Shown here piece after piece: positions 59,001 through 64,000 of a stretch of 64,000 bases of DNA (its first letter is position 1; each line of letters starts with the position of its first letter). Where the stretch lies: the NCBI RefSeq assembly GCF_958295425.1, contig NC_081142.1, positions 1-64,000 of the forward strand, read 5' to 3'. The notes below the pieces were generated by a model. The model was not told the DNA's origin. It searched no databases and was given only the letters and a program-made list of their open reading frames with translations. Source of the stretch: Solea solea. Lineage: Eukaryota > Chordata > Actinopteri > Pleuronectiformes > Soleidae. The translations under genes were made by a program, and so were the position numbers.

Positions 59001-60910
59001 TTCTTTTTTCTGTTTTTACACCGGTCTTGCTGCTATATTTTGTTATCTTATGTTAATTTATACATAGTCATAGTTTCTGAAAAAAATGTAAACAACATTT
59101 CTTATTCTTATTTTATTGTTAATATTTCTATTTTCTCTTTTAAAATTGTTATTTATTTATTTGTATTTTGCACCAAGGGAGTGGCACCCAAATTTCGTTG
59201 TCCACAAAATAACGACAATAAAGGCTATTCTATTCTATCTGGTTCAGAAAAGGAATTAAAGGCTCTATTCTTACCATTAAAGGTCATTTCAGTCACAACA
59301 TAAACTTGCATAATGTTGCTTTGACCTACTTGCCGCTGACAATGTTTAATTATTGCTACAAGCCGGATTTAAAGTAAAACCACTTCTATAATTTTCAAAA
59401 AAGCTAAGAAAACCATGCATGAGGGACAAAAAACTAAAAATATTAATTTTTGAAACAAAACTAATGTATTTTCCATTAGTGACTGTTTACATATGTTCTG
59501 TACTGCAACTGCTTCTGTGCATATATATTCATATACTACACATTTTAATCATTTTACGCAATTTTATATAGCAGTCTATAGCCTTTTTTCATGTTACTAA
59601 TAGTCTGCCTCTGTAGCTCTCAGTACCAAAGCAGTGCAACTTACAACATCAGTGAGTTGGGCTAAAATGTGGAGCTATACAGTATTTGGAGACACACTGT
59701 GCCATTTATAAAACCTTTGTTTTATTTTACTTAGTTTCAGGTATAGTCAGGTACGTGTGGTTTTTTTTTCTCTGGTTTCTCCGGCTTCCTCCCACAGTCC
59801 AAAAACATGCAATATGGGGATTAGGTAAATTGGTCACTCTAAATCAGTGATTCTCAATTATTTTCTGTCATCCACTGTATGAGTTGTACTGCGCTGCCTC
59901 TGTTGTGTCTGCACTCCAGAGCCCTTGTATATTATATTACTATTACCTAATATTTATATTTTCAATATAAATATATAATATTATATGTAATATAAACTAA
60001 TACTATTTTGGATGGGGGGGAAATGTTTTGGAGACTCAGCTAGTTTCTGAGGAGAAAAATGTGATAAGTAAATAATAAAATTGCTTAAGTTACTTAAATA
60101 CAAAAGTACAAACATGCCCTCTCCTGGCAATCTTTGAAGTGCCAGCCAAATATACTCTTTATAGTGCTAAAGACAGGGATATTTTTGACTTGTTCTCTCT
60201 TTTGGCACATTGCAGAATTCTTCTAGCATGGAAATGCCATACCCTCTCAGTCTTGATATGGACTCAGGGATTCTAAGCATCAATTTTATTAATACGTCTT
60301 TTAACAATCTCTCTGTGATGCCATTAGACTCACCTGTTTGCTATATTATTATTATAATAATAATAATAATAATAATAACAACAACAATAATAATGACTTA
60401 GCTATTCCTGGACCTTTATCTATTCTTTGGCCTAAATACACCACATTGTAGGTGTACATCAACATCTTATCTAAATGACTATAAAGGCTATCTTCATATA
60501 AGATGTCTGTAATTTGTGAAGAATGTGGGGAAATGTACGTCTCTGATACGATTAATTTTACAAATGAATTACTCTATTTATAGCTTGTTGTGCAACTACT
60601 TGGCAAGTATCCTGATGATGTTTGTGTTAATTTAAATAATCCATACTCAGTGAGAGATTTGCTCTTGTTTGGGTGTAAAACCTCATAGATAAAATCACCA
60701 AACACATCTCAAACATTTACACACACATTAAGTTACCATAGCAACACAAAGTTTTGATTTCATGTTTACAGAGTTTTTTTTCTTACCCAGTTTTGTTCGT
60801 GACTCTTCCAGATTCTGGATCTGGTTCTCGATGAACAGCATCGCTACTGCAAACAACAACACCGCCACAAGCTGCGTCTTTGGTGGCATCATGATCCTTA
60901 AAAGACCCAT
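40103..60910 (-). CDS. hs2st1: Heparan sulfate 2-O-sulfotransferase 1, complete seven-exon gene
   Basis: A Golgi type II membrane enzyme that transfers sulfate from PAPS to the 2-O position of iduronic (and some glucuronic) acid in heparan sulfate. The spliced coding sequence is 1,071 nt for 356 aa, the usual vertebrate length. Visible landmarks: short cytosolic tail and membrane anchor (about residues 12-28), PAPS-binding PKTAST with Lys83, N-glycosylation sites at Asn108 and Asn127, catalytic YHGH with His140/His142, 3'-phosphate loop RDPIERLVS with Arg164 and Ser172, and cysteines 201, 209, 222 and 228 that form disulfides in the family. Introns total about 19.7 kb and are rich in transposons. 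All junctions are GT-AG with matching phases. Symbol is certain to family; paralogue suffix (a/b) is not determined. Confidence 0.97.
40353..41346. mobile_element. TTAA-flanked MITE in hs2st1 intron 6
   Basis: TTAA at 40,349-40,352 and 41,347-41,350 encloses ends AGAGGCCATAGCATGG and, reverse-complemented, AGAGGACATAGCCCGG. The end sequence resembles that of the element at 27,506-28,875 (AGGGGACATA), so both may be one superfamily. It contains a 122-bp near-palindrome. Confidence 0.75.
40967..41088. repeat. 122-bp near-perfect inverted repeat
   Basis: Arms 40,967-41,019 and 41,036-41,088 (53 nt each) with a 16-nt loop. TACTTTCAACC opens the left arm and GGTTGAAAGTA closes the right; the inner arm reads CTCGTTGTAGCTGCTGAGC. 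Confidence 0.85.
41359..43092 (+). CDS. L2-like LINE: endonuclease half of ORF2
   Basis: From MALHEQLLL (ATG 41,359; eight upstream codons lie in MITE sequence). An N-terminal hydrophobic segment is followed by an RKQERKRR basic patch, then an APE-type endonuclease with its residues present: GNVRSL, FTETWL, YIPPS, NGDFNH and [21 protein letters not shown] linker region and a Pro/Ser-rich stretch lead into a C-run (about 43,063-43,082), after which the frame stops at 43,092. The RT resumes in the next frame with a four-base overlap, so a length change in the C-run is the probable break. Confidence 0.85.
   Translation: MALHEQLLLTTALPSFLLFLVFSPFFWRVSRFFFKMVKSCCHHAHNETTFITFAFCLMLFSALLGTPSADTLSGSVVYTRDQLLVLRNTALSLSAEWTIPTVLKRKRRGCRAGRRKQERKRRFRPFIPSIIMGNVRSLVNKTDELAALTRHQRDFRESSLLCFTETWLTEMTPDSVVSLEGFKTVRADRNVAGKRRGGGVAVFVNERWCDPAHVSIKEQVCTKDIEFVAVGIRPYYIPREFSHVIVYTVYIPPSADAAAACERLHSSVSALQTEHPNSLLLINGDFNHASLSPFFPTFTQYVKCHTRENKTLDLLYANIKGAYTSVPLPPLGRSDHNLIRLRPEYTPVVRRQPAQKRTVMMWNEEAKERLRDCFETTIWETFSDGDNIDGFNDCFTHYIKFCEENVAPTRRVRCFANTKPWVTPQLQVLLNKKKRVFASGSREELKKVQRELKQAIRKAKDVYKRKLEEQMGQSKARDVWRGLKNITGHGQSGARVTAGGDQRWATELNQYFNRFDQGPPPLSTSTPHSSHACSPAATATILQPSSPPKHLTPTPHPPQPQLPTPPQSPPSIPPPSL
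43089..44474 (+). CDS. L2-like LINE: reverse transcriptase half of ORF2
   Basis: Continues without an ATG of its own from [12 protein letters not shown] motifs: FRPVALTS, motif [11 protein letters not shown], motif [14 protein letters not shown], motif C KFSDDSA (FSDD in place of YADD), YLGVHL, and the terminal [17 protein letters not shown]. Intact to the stop at 44,474, so a single repair of frame would give one long ORF. Confidence 0.85.
   Translation: MTTEQVRRELRRLKIRKAVGPDGISPRLLRDCADQLCEVVAHIFNLSLRLEKVPVLWKTSCVVPVPKTAHAKEPSHFRPVALTSHLMKTMERLVLRHLRMVVSPVMDPLQFAYRPKIGVDDAVIYLQHRALTHLEVAGSAVRVMFFDFSSAFNTIQPALLRRKMEDVGVGTQLAAWTTDYLTNRPQYVRLQDCRSEVAICSIGAPQGTVLSPFLFSLYTSDYTYNSSSCHLQKFSDDSAIVGCVSEGDELEYRSVIKNFVDWCESNFLCLNTGKTREMVIDFRRKTPPHPPVSIQGSDIELVDNFKYLGVHLNNKLNWTTHIDALYKKGQSRLHLLRRLRSFGVCRPLLRTFFDSVVASAIHYAVVCWGAGSTDRDRKKLNRLVRRAGSVLGCSLESVEEVGQRRTLSRLSSIMENTLHPLHLTVEGLGSSFSGRLRHPQCRTERYRKSFIPTAVRIFNSS
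44740..46037. other. hs2st1 intron 6, remaining part
   Basis: Repeat-derived looking sequence with several TACAGTAGYTGC / GCTACAGT-type motifs (about 44,930-45,640) but no assignable element or gene. Confidence 0.5.
46038..46195 (-). CDS. hs2st1: hs2st1 exon 6
   Basis: Codons 229-282 (partial): [20 protein letters not shown] and the FFRGATELY segment. Donor GTACAT is weaker than the others. Confidence 0.96.
46319..46416 (-). CDS. hs2st1: hs2st1 exon 5
   Basis: Codons 197-229 (partial), carrying Cys201, 209, 222 and 228. Intron 4 upstream is 9.4 kb because of nested insertions. Acceptor CTTTCAG, donor GTGAGT. Confidence 0.97.
46642..47798. mobile_element. hAT-type non-autonomous transposon with 8-bp target duplication
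   Basis: Ends CAGGAGTGCCCAACCAGT and, reverse-complemented, CAGGGGTGCCCAACTTTT. Flanks GTATACAC (46,634-46,641) and GTCTACAC (47,799-47,806) differ at one base. Contains (TA)n at 46,735-46,777, (GA)n at about 47,047-47,094 and a SINE at 47,347-47,495. Confidence 0.85.
47347..47495 (-). mobile_element. tRNA-derived SINE (minus strand)
   Basis: On the minus strand it starts with GTGGCTCAGTGGTTAAGACC (A box), has GGTCACAAGTTCAACTCC (B box) and ends in the teleost SINE tail AAGCGTCTGCTAAATGACAT. Sits inside the hAT element. Confidence 0.8.
47848..48364. mobile_element. Second hAT-like MITE
   Basis: Left TAGTGGTGTCAAACTGGCC and right GAGTTTGACACCCCTG form an imperfect inverted pair of the CAGGGGTGTCAAAC type. 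The interior is AT-rich. No clean target duplication. Confidence 0.6.
48753..50207 (-). pseudogene. L1 ORF2 part 2: C-terminal region after frameshift
   Basis: 484 codons beginning just inside [10 protein letters not shown]. Contains the L1 C-terminal domain with LPRLLYLF and a Cys/His cluster (CxxxC…H…C near 49,080-49,140, within [18 protein letters not shown]). Frame-shifted relative to part 1. Confidence 0.88.
50245..52509 (-). CDS. L1 ORF2 part 1: endonuclease and reverse transcriptase
   Basis: 754 codons. APE endonuclease: [36 protein letters not shown]. Reverse transcriptase: [12 protein letters not shown], motif [10 protein letters not shown], motif [11 protein letters not shown], motif C LFADDI. 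The frame ends shortly after the RT at 50,245. The correct continuation is one frame over, starting within about 25 bases, so the defect is a single small indel. Confidence 0.9.
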   Translation of the reverse strand: MMSQNLKIASLNVNGLSNPIKRSRVLAKIRKDKSQVVFLQETHMSKPEHEKLRKFGYTNTYYSSCKNSRRRGVVIMISNSLNFELLGEKRDDEGRYIIIKGRIDSVLVTFVNVYAPPERDRSFFRKLFDLIISESEGILVCSGDWNTILNHRLDTTSTSRLGSSKSKDLKILIREVGLFDVWRSIHTSDREFTHYSATHKVHSRLDFFLMNSIDRHRVQECTIGTADISDHSMVYLSLHLNNRPRNTLWRLNIGILNNKSTVEEITKEIGECINDNKDDQVDPTILWDTIKAVMRGKLISRTAHLRKIWRSKYDQLEEELENLEKQQPKNVNKDIMGNQIKEKRKQIENLINNEIENKLRSVKQTFYESGPRAARILARRLRTQQITNSINKIRDPSTNTLKYDPEEIHTIFKNYYETLYSQPEKVDDEKIKQFLISLDLPSIGLEQNGYLTAPITKDELDKAIGRLATNKSPGSDGYPNEWYKKFKEALAPVLLESFNWTLEKAIAPPSWRDAVISVIPKEGKNKEYCESYRPISILNVDYKLFTSIITKRLERFLPDLIHEDQTGFVKGRQTQDNIRRTLHIIEHVNKHHTSAALISLDAEKAFDRVSWAFLYKVLERMGFNNKFINCIKALYTDPLARVKINGHLTGTFKLYRGTRQGCCASPALFAIFIEPLAQLIRQEDKLTGITMAGDEHKIGLFADDIITFLQDPNTTFIILLKIMEEYGLMSGYKLNMSKTQVLSFNFKPRNQEEI
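52852..53937 (-). CDS. L1 ORF1 protein (RNA-binding)
   Basis: 361 aa, intact. Charged N-terminus, a heptad-rich coiled-coil (about residues 45-125), an RRM-like start [11 protein letters not shown] (about 134-144), the RAHRSG motif and a basic C-terminal domain containing [16 protein letters not shown]. This is the usual trimeric L1 ORF1p layout that coats the element RNA. Confidence 0.9.
   Translation of the reverse strand: MDWGRSLRSQKVDDKEPAKQKNTTTARDSSGKVDPTVMAPADIIQAINDLKTDLRGDNNTLRQEFSHLGQEINDKLDTLGAEVHGLADRVDEAETRVETVERWAAEATEALSSCLKQQKALRLKLNDLESRSRRNNIRIFGVAEGEEGEDSVPEFVEALLRSKLPIPADMELNIQRAHRSGPRRSAPDKPPRAFILHFQEFATKELVLKEAWNKTKKEKIQLNNKTIYFDHDYTAEVVKKRKEYNGIKKALKVKGVRFQTPNVNMRIHWETGARFYNSAEEARVELRRRGITVEEATSTEGETDWGTHLGKLLGSWQKVPGRYEAEDDVAQRARSKLQGFQSDHTDAQRDDLQRKGGKMKK
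54177..55178 (+). pseudogene. Tc1-family transposase with an in-frame stop
   Basis: Starts [13 protein letters not shown] with helix-turn-helix [20 protein letters not shown] and GRPK hook. DDE residues remain: Asp in LWTDESKFE, Asp in QQDNDPKH, Glu in [11 protein letters not shown] count 38 residues between the second Asp and the Glu. A TGA at 54,690-54,692 splits the frame, and the C-terminal ~25 residues are out of frame: the expected [13 protein letters not shown] is readable in the adjoining frame near 55,138-55,180. Inactive. Confidence 0.9.
55560..55705 (-). repeat. Teleost interspersed repeat (related to 17,250-17,460)
   Basis: Reverse-complemented it reads GAACCAGACTCAAAAATGTG… and …GACTGGTTGGGGTGAAACG, matching the segment in both subtelomeric duplicated copies. 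It ends about 120 bases from hs2st1 exon 4, in intron 4. Confidence 0.7.
55825..55963 (-). CDS. hs2st1: hs2st1 exon 4
   Basis: Completes codon 150 and runs to 196: [20 protein letters not shown] and the basic RRRKQGDKK stretch. Acceptor TGTGTAG, donor GTAAAT. Confidence 0.97.
55964..58152. other. hs2st1 introns 3 and 2
   Basis: Apart from exon 3, mostly AT-rich intronic sequence. 57,890-58,055 is the right end of a hAT-type element (…GTAACTAATTAC… ending GCCCAACACTG, i.e. terminal CAGTGTTGGGC inverted); no left end was found. Confidence 0.6.
56514..56599 (-). CDS. hs2st1: hs2st1 exon 3
   Basis: Codons 122-150 (partial): NVT glycosylation site and catalytic GFYHGH. Acceptor GCCACAG, donor GTAAGG. 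Confidence 0.97.
58153..58391 (-). CDS. hs2st1: hs2st1 exon 2
   Basis: Codons 42-121: stem region, PAPS-binding loop [11 protein letters not shown] and the HINTT glycosylation site. Acceptor CTTCAG, donor GTGAGA. The stem is one of the more divergent parts. Confidence 0.97.
58392..60786. other. hs2st1 intron 1
   Basis: Contains a LINE 3' tail at about 59,150-59,246 (plus strand: TTTCGTTGTC, ACGACAATAAAGG, then ATTCT repeats) and an (AAT)n microsatellite at 60,343-60,396. The rest is unassigned AT-rich sequence. Confidence 0.6.
60787..60910 (-). CDS. hs2st1: hs2st1 exon 1 (coding part)
   Basis: Starts at ATG 60,910 ([11 protein letters not shown]) and encodes the tail and transmembrane anchor. 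It ends after one base of codon 42 at donor GTAAGA. The N-terminal sequence closely follows vertebrate orthologues, which fixes the start. Confidence 0.97.
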
Positions 60911-63355
60911 CAATCAATCAAATCAACAAGTCATTGGATCAATCGGCCAAGTGGACCGTGGCGTGTCCCGGGTGCTAACGGCTAAATCAGCGGCGCAGCT
61001 GCTCAGTTTTCCTTGGTTGACTTAAACTTGGCTCAGCTTTAGTTTAATTAAAGATCTCAAACTAACGTTAGCTGTTTCGCGCCATCGGTGTTGAAAGCTA
61101 TTAACTCCGTGTTAGCCAAACAAATTCGTACGAGCTAGCTTTTCCATTGACATCATGGAGCCACGTAAAGCCCCTGCACACGTCTTTTAAACATGAAGAC
61201 TGCGGTCACTGTGAGTTTTTGAATCCACACGCACTCCACGAATTTTCATCCACTTCCACTGATGAGATAAAAGTGAAATAAAAACAGTAAAAGCGACTTT
61301 AAACCACCGTTGTCAGCTGTGGAGCAGCAGCTGTTCGTTACCACAGCTAAACACCATCACTTTGCGTTTACTGTGGGATCTAACAACCAGTGGTAAAGAT
61401 GCACGGCGCCATCTGCTGGACCGGAGGGTGTTACCACTAAAAAAAATATATATATATATACATGTATATATATATGTATAATTAAAATTAAAATGTATGT
61501 GTGCAACTGTATAATAATACTATATAATAACGATGATCATCATCGTTGTTATTATTAATAAAAGATTTAAAGACAAGTTATTATAGACAGGTCTCACTAG
61601 CCACTTTTTAAGGTACAGGGGTAGTTTAACTCAGCATCTCTTAGCCACTAGGTGGAGCTATAGGTCTAAGAAACAACACAAGACAACTTTATTTATCTCT
61701 ATGGGGCAATTCTAGATGGGAAATCAGATACATAGTTATGTGAATCAGATAAATAGTTCAGACAAATTAACTTTTTTCTAATGACAAATCAAAAGAAAAA
61801 GCACACGATTACACCTACTACATAAGAGTACACAACAGGAACAAGACATTTCACCGCACATTGTACTGTGTATGATTGCATATGTATCTTAATCTAAATC
61901 TGAGAAGAAAATGTTGAACATGTAATCATTCATTTATTTCAGCTAAACATTTAATTGTGGTTTCATGACTGATGTGGAACAGCAAAATTAATTATTATGC
62001 GACACTGCATCTGATTATCTGTGATGCATCTAAAAAATATCTATGTATTTACAAAAGCAACACTATTATTTACTTGAACTGAGTTGTGAGCCAAAATATT
62101 GATATGTAGGACTGACATATCCTGCATATTCACTGTAACACCACATGTAATGTAACACATGTAAACACTACATACCTTTAAACAAATATTTACTTTTCGA
62201 CAATCTGTAAGACAATTGGTCAATTAATCGCTCTCTCTTTTGGTGCGATCAAATGTCCACTTAAATGCCTTTAATGTTCTTATCAATAAAAGTGTCTTCA
62301 AGTGGCCTGGGAAATTTAAACATACGCCACAAGGATTGAAAACTGTGTCTCTGTACAGACGAGTGAACCAGATTCACATGAGATTCATTCAGTTAAACAA
62401 AGCAATGTGATAACTCAATTTAGTATTTATCGTAGGAAGGCTGTAGGGCCGGAGATAACAGGCAAGAACCACAGATAAACTGATGACCGCTGCATCCAGT
62501 AATAGGATAAACAACACAATCAACATCATGGGTGTGTGGTAAATTTGTTAAGAAGGTTATGTTTTTTTGTTTGTCTGTCTGTGTGGTTGTTACCACGATT
62601 ACATAAAGTCTTCCCGACACCTGGCAAAGGGTGGGCTATAGTGGCTCTAATTTAAAGATAAGCATACAGGAATAACTTTTCACTTCATGTAAAATTGTAA
62701 ATAAGGCATTTTCTTTCTTAGTTTTTGTGAAATTGGGGACTTTTTCCAAGAATGTCAGCATATAATGTGATAATATCAATGAATAGGCTGGTGAACGTGT
62801 CTATGCTCTTAGGGCACTTTGTTTCAGACTGAGTTATGGTAACTTGCAACAACTTAATTGATTCATTCATCTTTTTAACATTTCCACCCACTTGTTCAAT
62901 ATGTGTGAAATCATCTTTCAATTATTTGAATTATGTATACTACATAGTCTCGAGAAGACAATAAATCCATAAATCAACCTGATCTAGAAAAACTAAGGGT
63001 TGTATTCTATTCATTATATAGAGAGTGTTTAATGTGCATTTCATATAGTATACAAAGGCAGTATATCACAACAGTTATGCAAGTAAAAATCTTGGCTATC
63101 TAATGCTAGCAGGCTAAAAACTGGTGCTAACCTTTATTATAAACTTTACTATAAACTACCTAAACTTCATTAACTACCTACATACAAGGTAAAACACAGA
63201 GAACAAAAAAGGCTTGTATCCAGTTAAGCTAACTTAACTGTTAGGTTTGCTAGTTACTTTAAAATATCACAATGATATTTGTGTACATGGAGATAAATCT
63301 AATTTCTTATACTTCATGATACAGTATTTGTATGTCAAAAATAGATAATAATAAG
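60911..63355. other. Interval between the hs2st1 start and the upstream gene
   Basis: The first ~490 bases upstream of the hs2st1 ATG (to about 61,400) are more GC-rich than the surroundings and should hold its 5' UTR and promoter; no TATA box is evident. A (TA)n run lies at 61,446-61,480. The rest is AT-rich with no gene. A minus-strand AATAAA (TTTATT at 63,133-63,138) could be the poly-A signal of the upstream gene. Confidence 0.55.
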
Positions 63356-63497
63356 CTACACATAATCAACTCTCTGGTTTGACTGTCTTCCCTCCACACT
63401 CTGAGCCTTGTGTGAATCATTAAAGACTGGACGGGGTCTGGTGTCGTACTTGTAGAAGGCCTGTTGAGACGCAGCTTTGTAGGCCATTCCATTGTAG
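63356..63497 (-). CDS. Terminal exon of a probable claudin-18-like gene
   Basis: After the acceptor TTTTTCAG it encodes 46 residues: YNGMAYKAASQQAFYKYD, TRPRPVFNDSHKAQSVEG, RQSNQRVDYV, stop at 63,356-63,358. The phase agrees with the partial exon at the window edge. The C-terminal DYV is the PDZ-binding end typical of claudins. The PE.N ... AYK ... DYV pattern with a late intron resembles claudin-18 tails, where the cytoplasmic tail binds tight-junction scaffolds. Identity rests on a short tail only; another tail with a PDZ motif is possible. Confidence 0.5.
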
Positions 63498-63979
63498 CTG
63501 AAAAATTAAGGACAAAGGGATGAACAAAGATGAAGAGTCTGACCTCATCATCCCTGCACGTTAATATGTGAACATTACAGAATATGAGTGAAAACATGTG
63601 TGACCAGGAAGGAATACAGACCACTGTATTTTGTTTTGCATGCAGCCTTCTCAGCATTTGTAACTATAAAGGACACCAAAAGACTCATCTGCATTTTGCT
63701 GAGTATGTGCCTTTACATTTTAAAGGAGCTAAGGTTTTTACGACCACACAGAATAAACATAATATCCGGGACTTTTATGTATTGTTGTCGTGCATGATTT
63801 CTGTCTTTCAGTGTCACCTTTTCTGTCTTTTCTGCTTACTAGACACTTCTGTAGTGGCCGTCGCTCTATTGAGCAGCTTCTTTCCTTCTGTTACTTTGCT
63901 GCTGTCATCAAAAGTACATACAACTTCTCTTAAAGGTCACAACAGTTCACAGATTGCATCCTTAACTGACTGTACATAC

Positions 63980-64000
63980 CGCTCATTCTTCTCTGGAGTC
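63980..64000 (-). CDS. Tip of the penultimate exon of the same gene (partial)
   Basis: 21 bases ending at donor GTATGT, in frame encoding TPEKNE plus two bases of the Arg codon completed by the next exon. The rest of the exon and gene lies beyond the window. Confidence 0.45.

Noticed and set aside
63307..63657. 116-codon minus-strand ORF at the right edge
   Set aside because: It is in a different frame from the exon at 63,356-63,497, which has a proper acceptor, matching phase and a claudin-like end.

Overview
The window is a chromosome end from a ray-finned fish. Position 1 opens into about 11.1 kb of CCCTAA-type telomeric repeat. The only complete single-copy gene is a vertebrate hs2st1, and the interspersed repeats (Tc1-like, L1, L2-like, hAT and TTAA elements, a tRNA-derived SINE) are typical of teleosts. 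A percomorph is my guess; the species cannot be fixed from the sequence.

Layout. 1-11,134: telomeric array in which CCCTAA and the variant CCCTTA are mixed from end to end. 11,135-17,012: two retroelement-like segments separated by telomere-type tracts. The first carries a hammerhead-ribozyme-like motif. The second is a Penelope-like element (PLE) with a second hammerhead-like motif, an SGNH-hydrolase ORF, an intact 636-codon reverse transcriptase ORF and a broken GIY-YIG endonuclease. Its sense strand points away from the telomere, and a perfect hairpin and a telomeric micro-tract lie at its 3' side. 17,011-25,800: subtelomeric satellite, a 2.2-2.5 kb higher-order repeat built from ~150-bp and 25-bp units, flanked by two copies of a ~490-bp segment. 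25,800-40,100: a repeat-rich interval with no secure gene. It holds a LINE 3' fragment, a TTAA-flanked DNA element, a 2.65-kb GC-rich retroposon with poly-A and a 15-bp target duplication, a 1.15-kb inverted-repeat element and short tandem repeats.

40,103-60,910 (minus strand): complete seven-exon hs2st1, heparan sulfate 2-O-sulfotransferase, 356 aa, with every splice junction readable. Its introns hold nested transposons. Intron 4 contains two hAT-like elements and a Tc1-like element that was itself split by a nearly full-length L1. Intron 6 contains a TTAA element followed directly by an L2-like LINE. 63,356-64,000 (minus strand): the last exon and the tip of the preceding exon of another gene, possibly claudin-18-like.

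Reading as a whole: the distal 17 kb looks like a chromosome end built from alternating telomeric repeat and PLE-type retroelement. The orientation is the one expected if reverse transcription were primed by the G-rich chromosome end. Behind it lie satellite, then a transposon-rich zone, then ordinary genes starting about 40 kb from the end.
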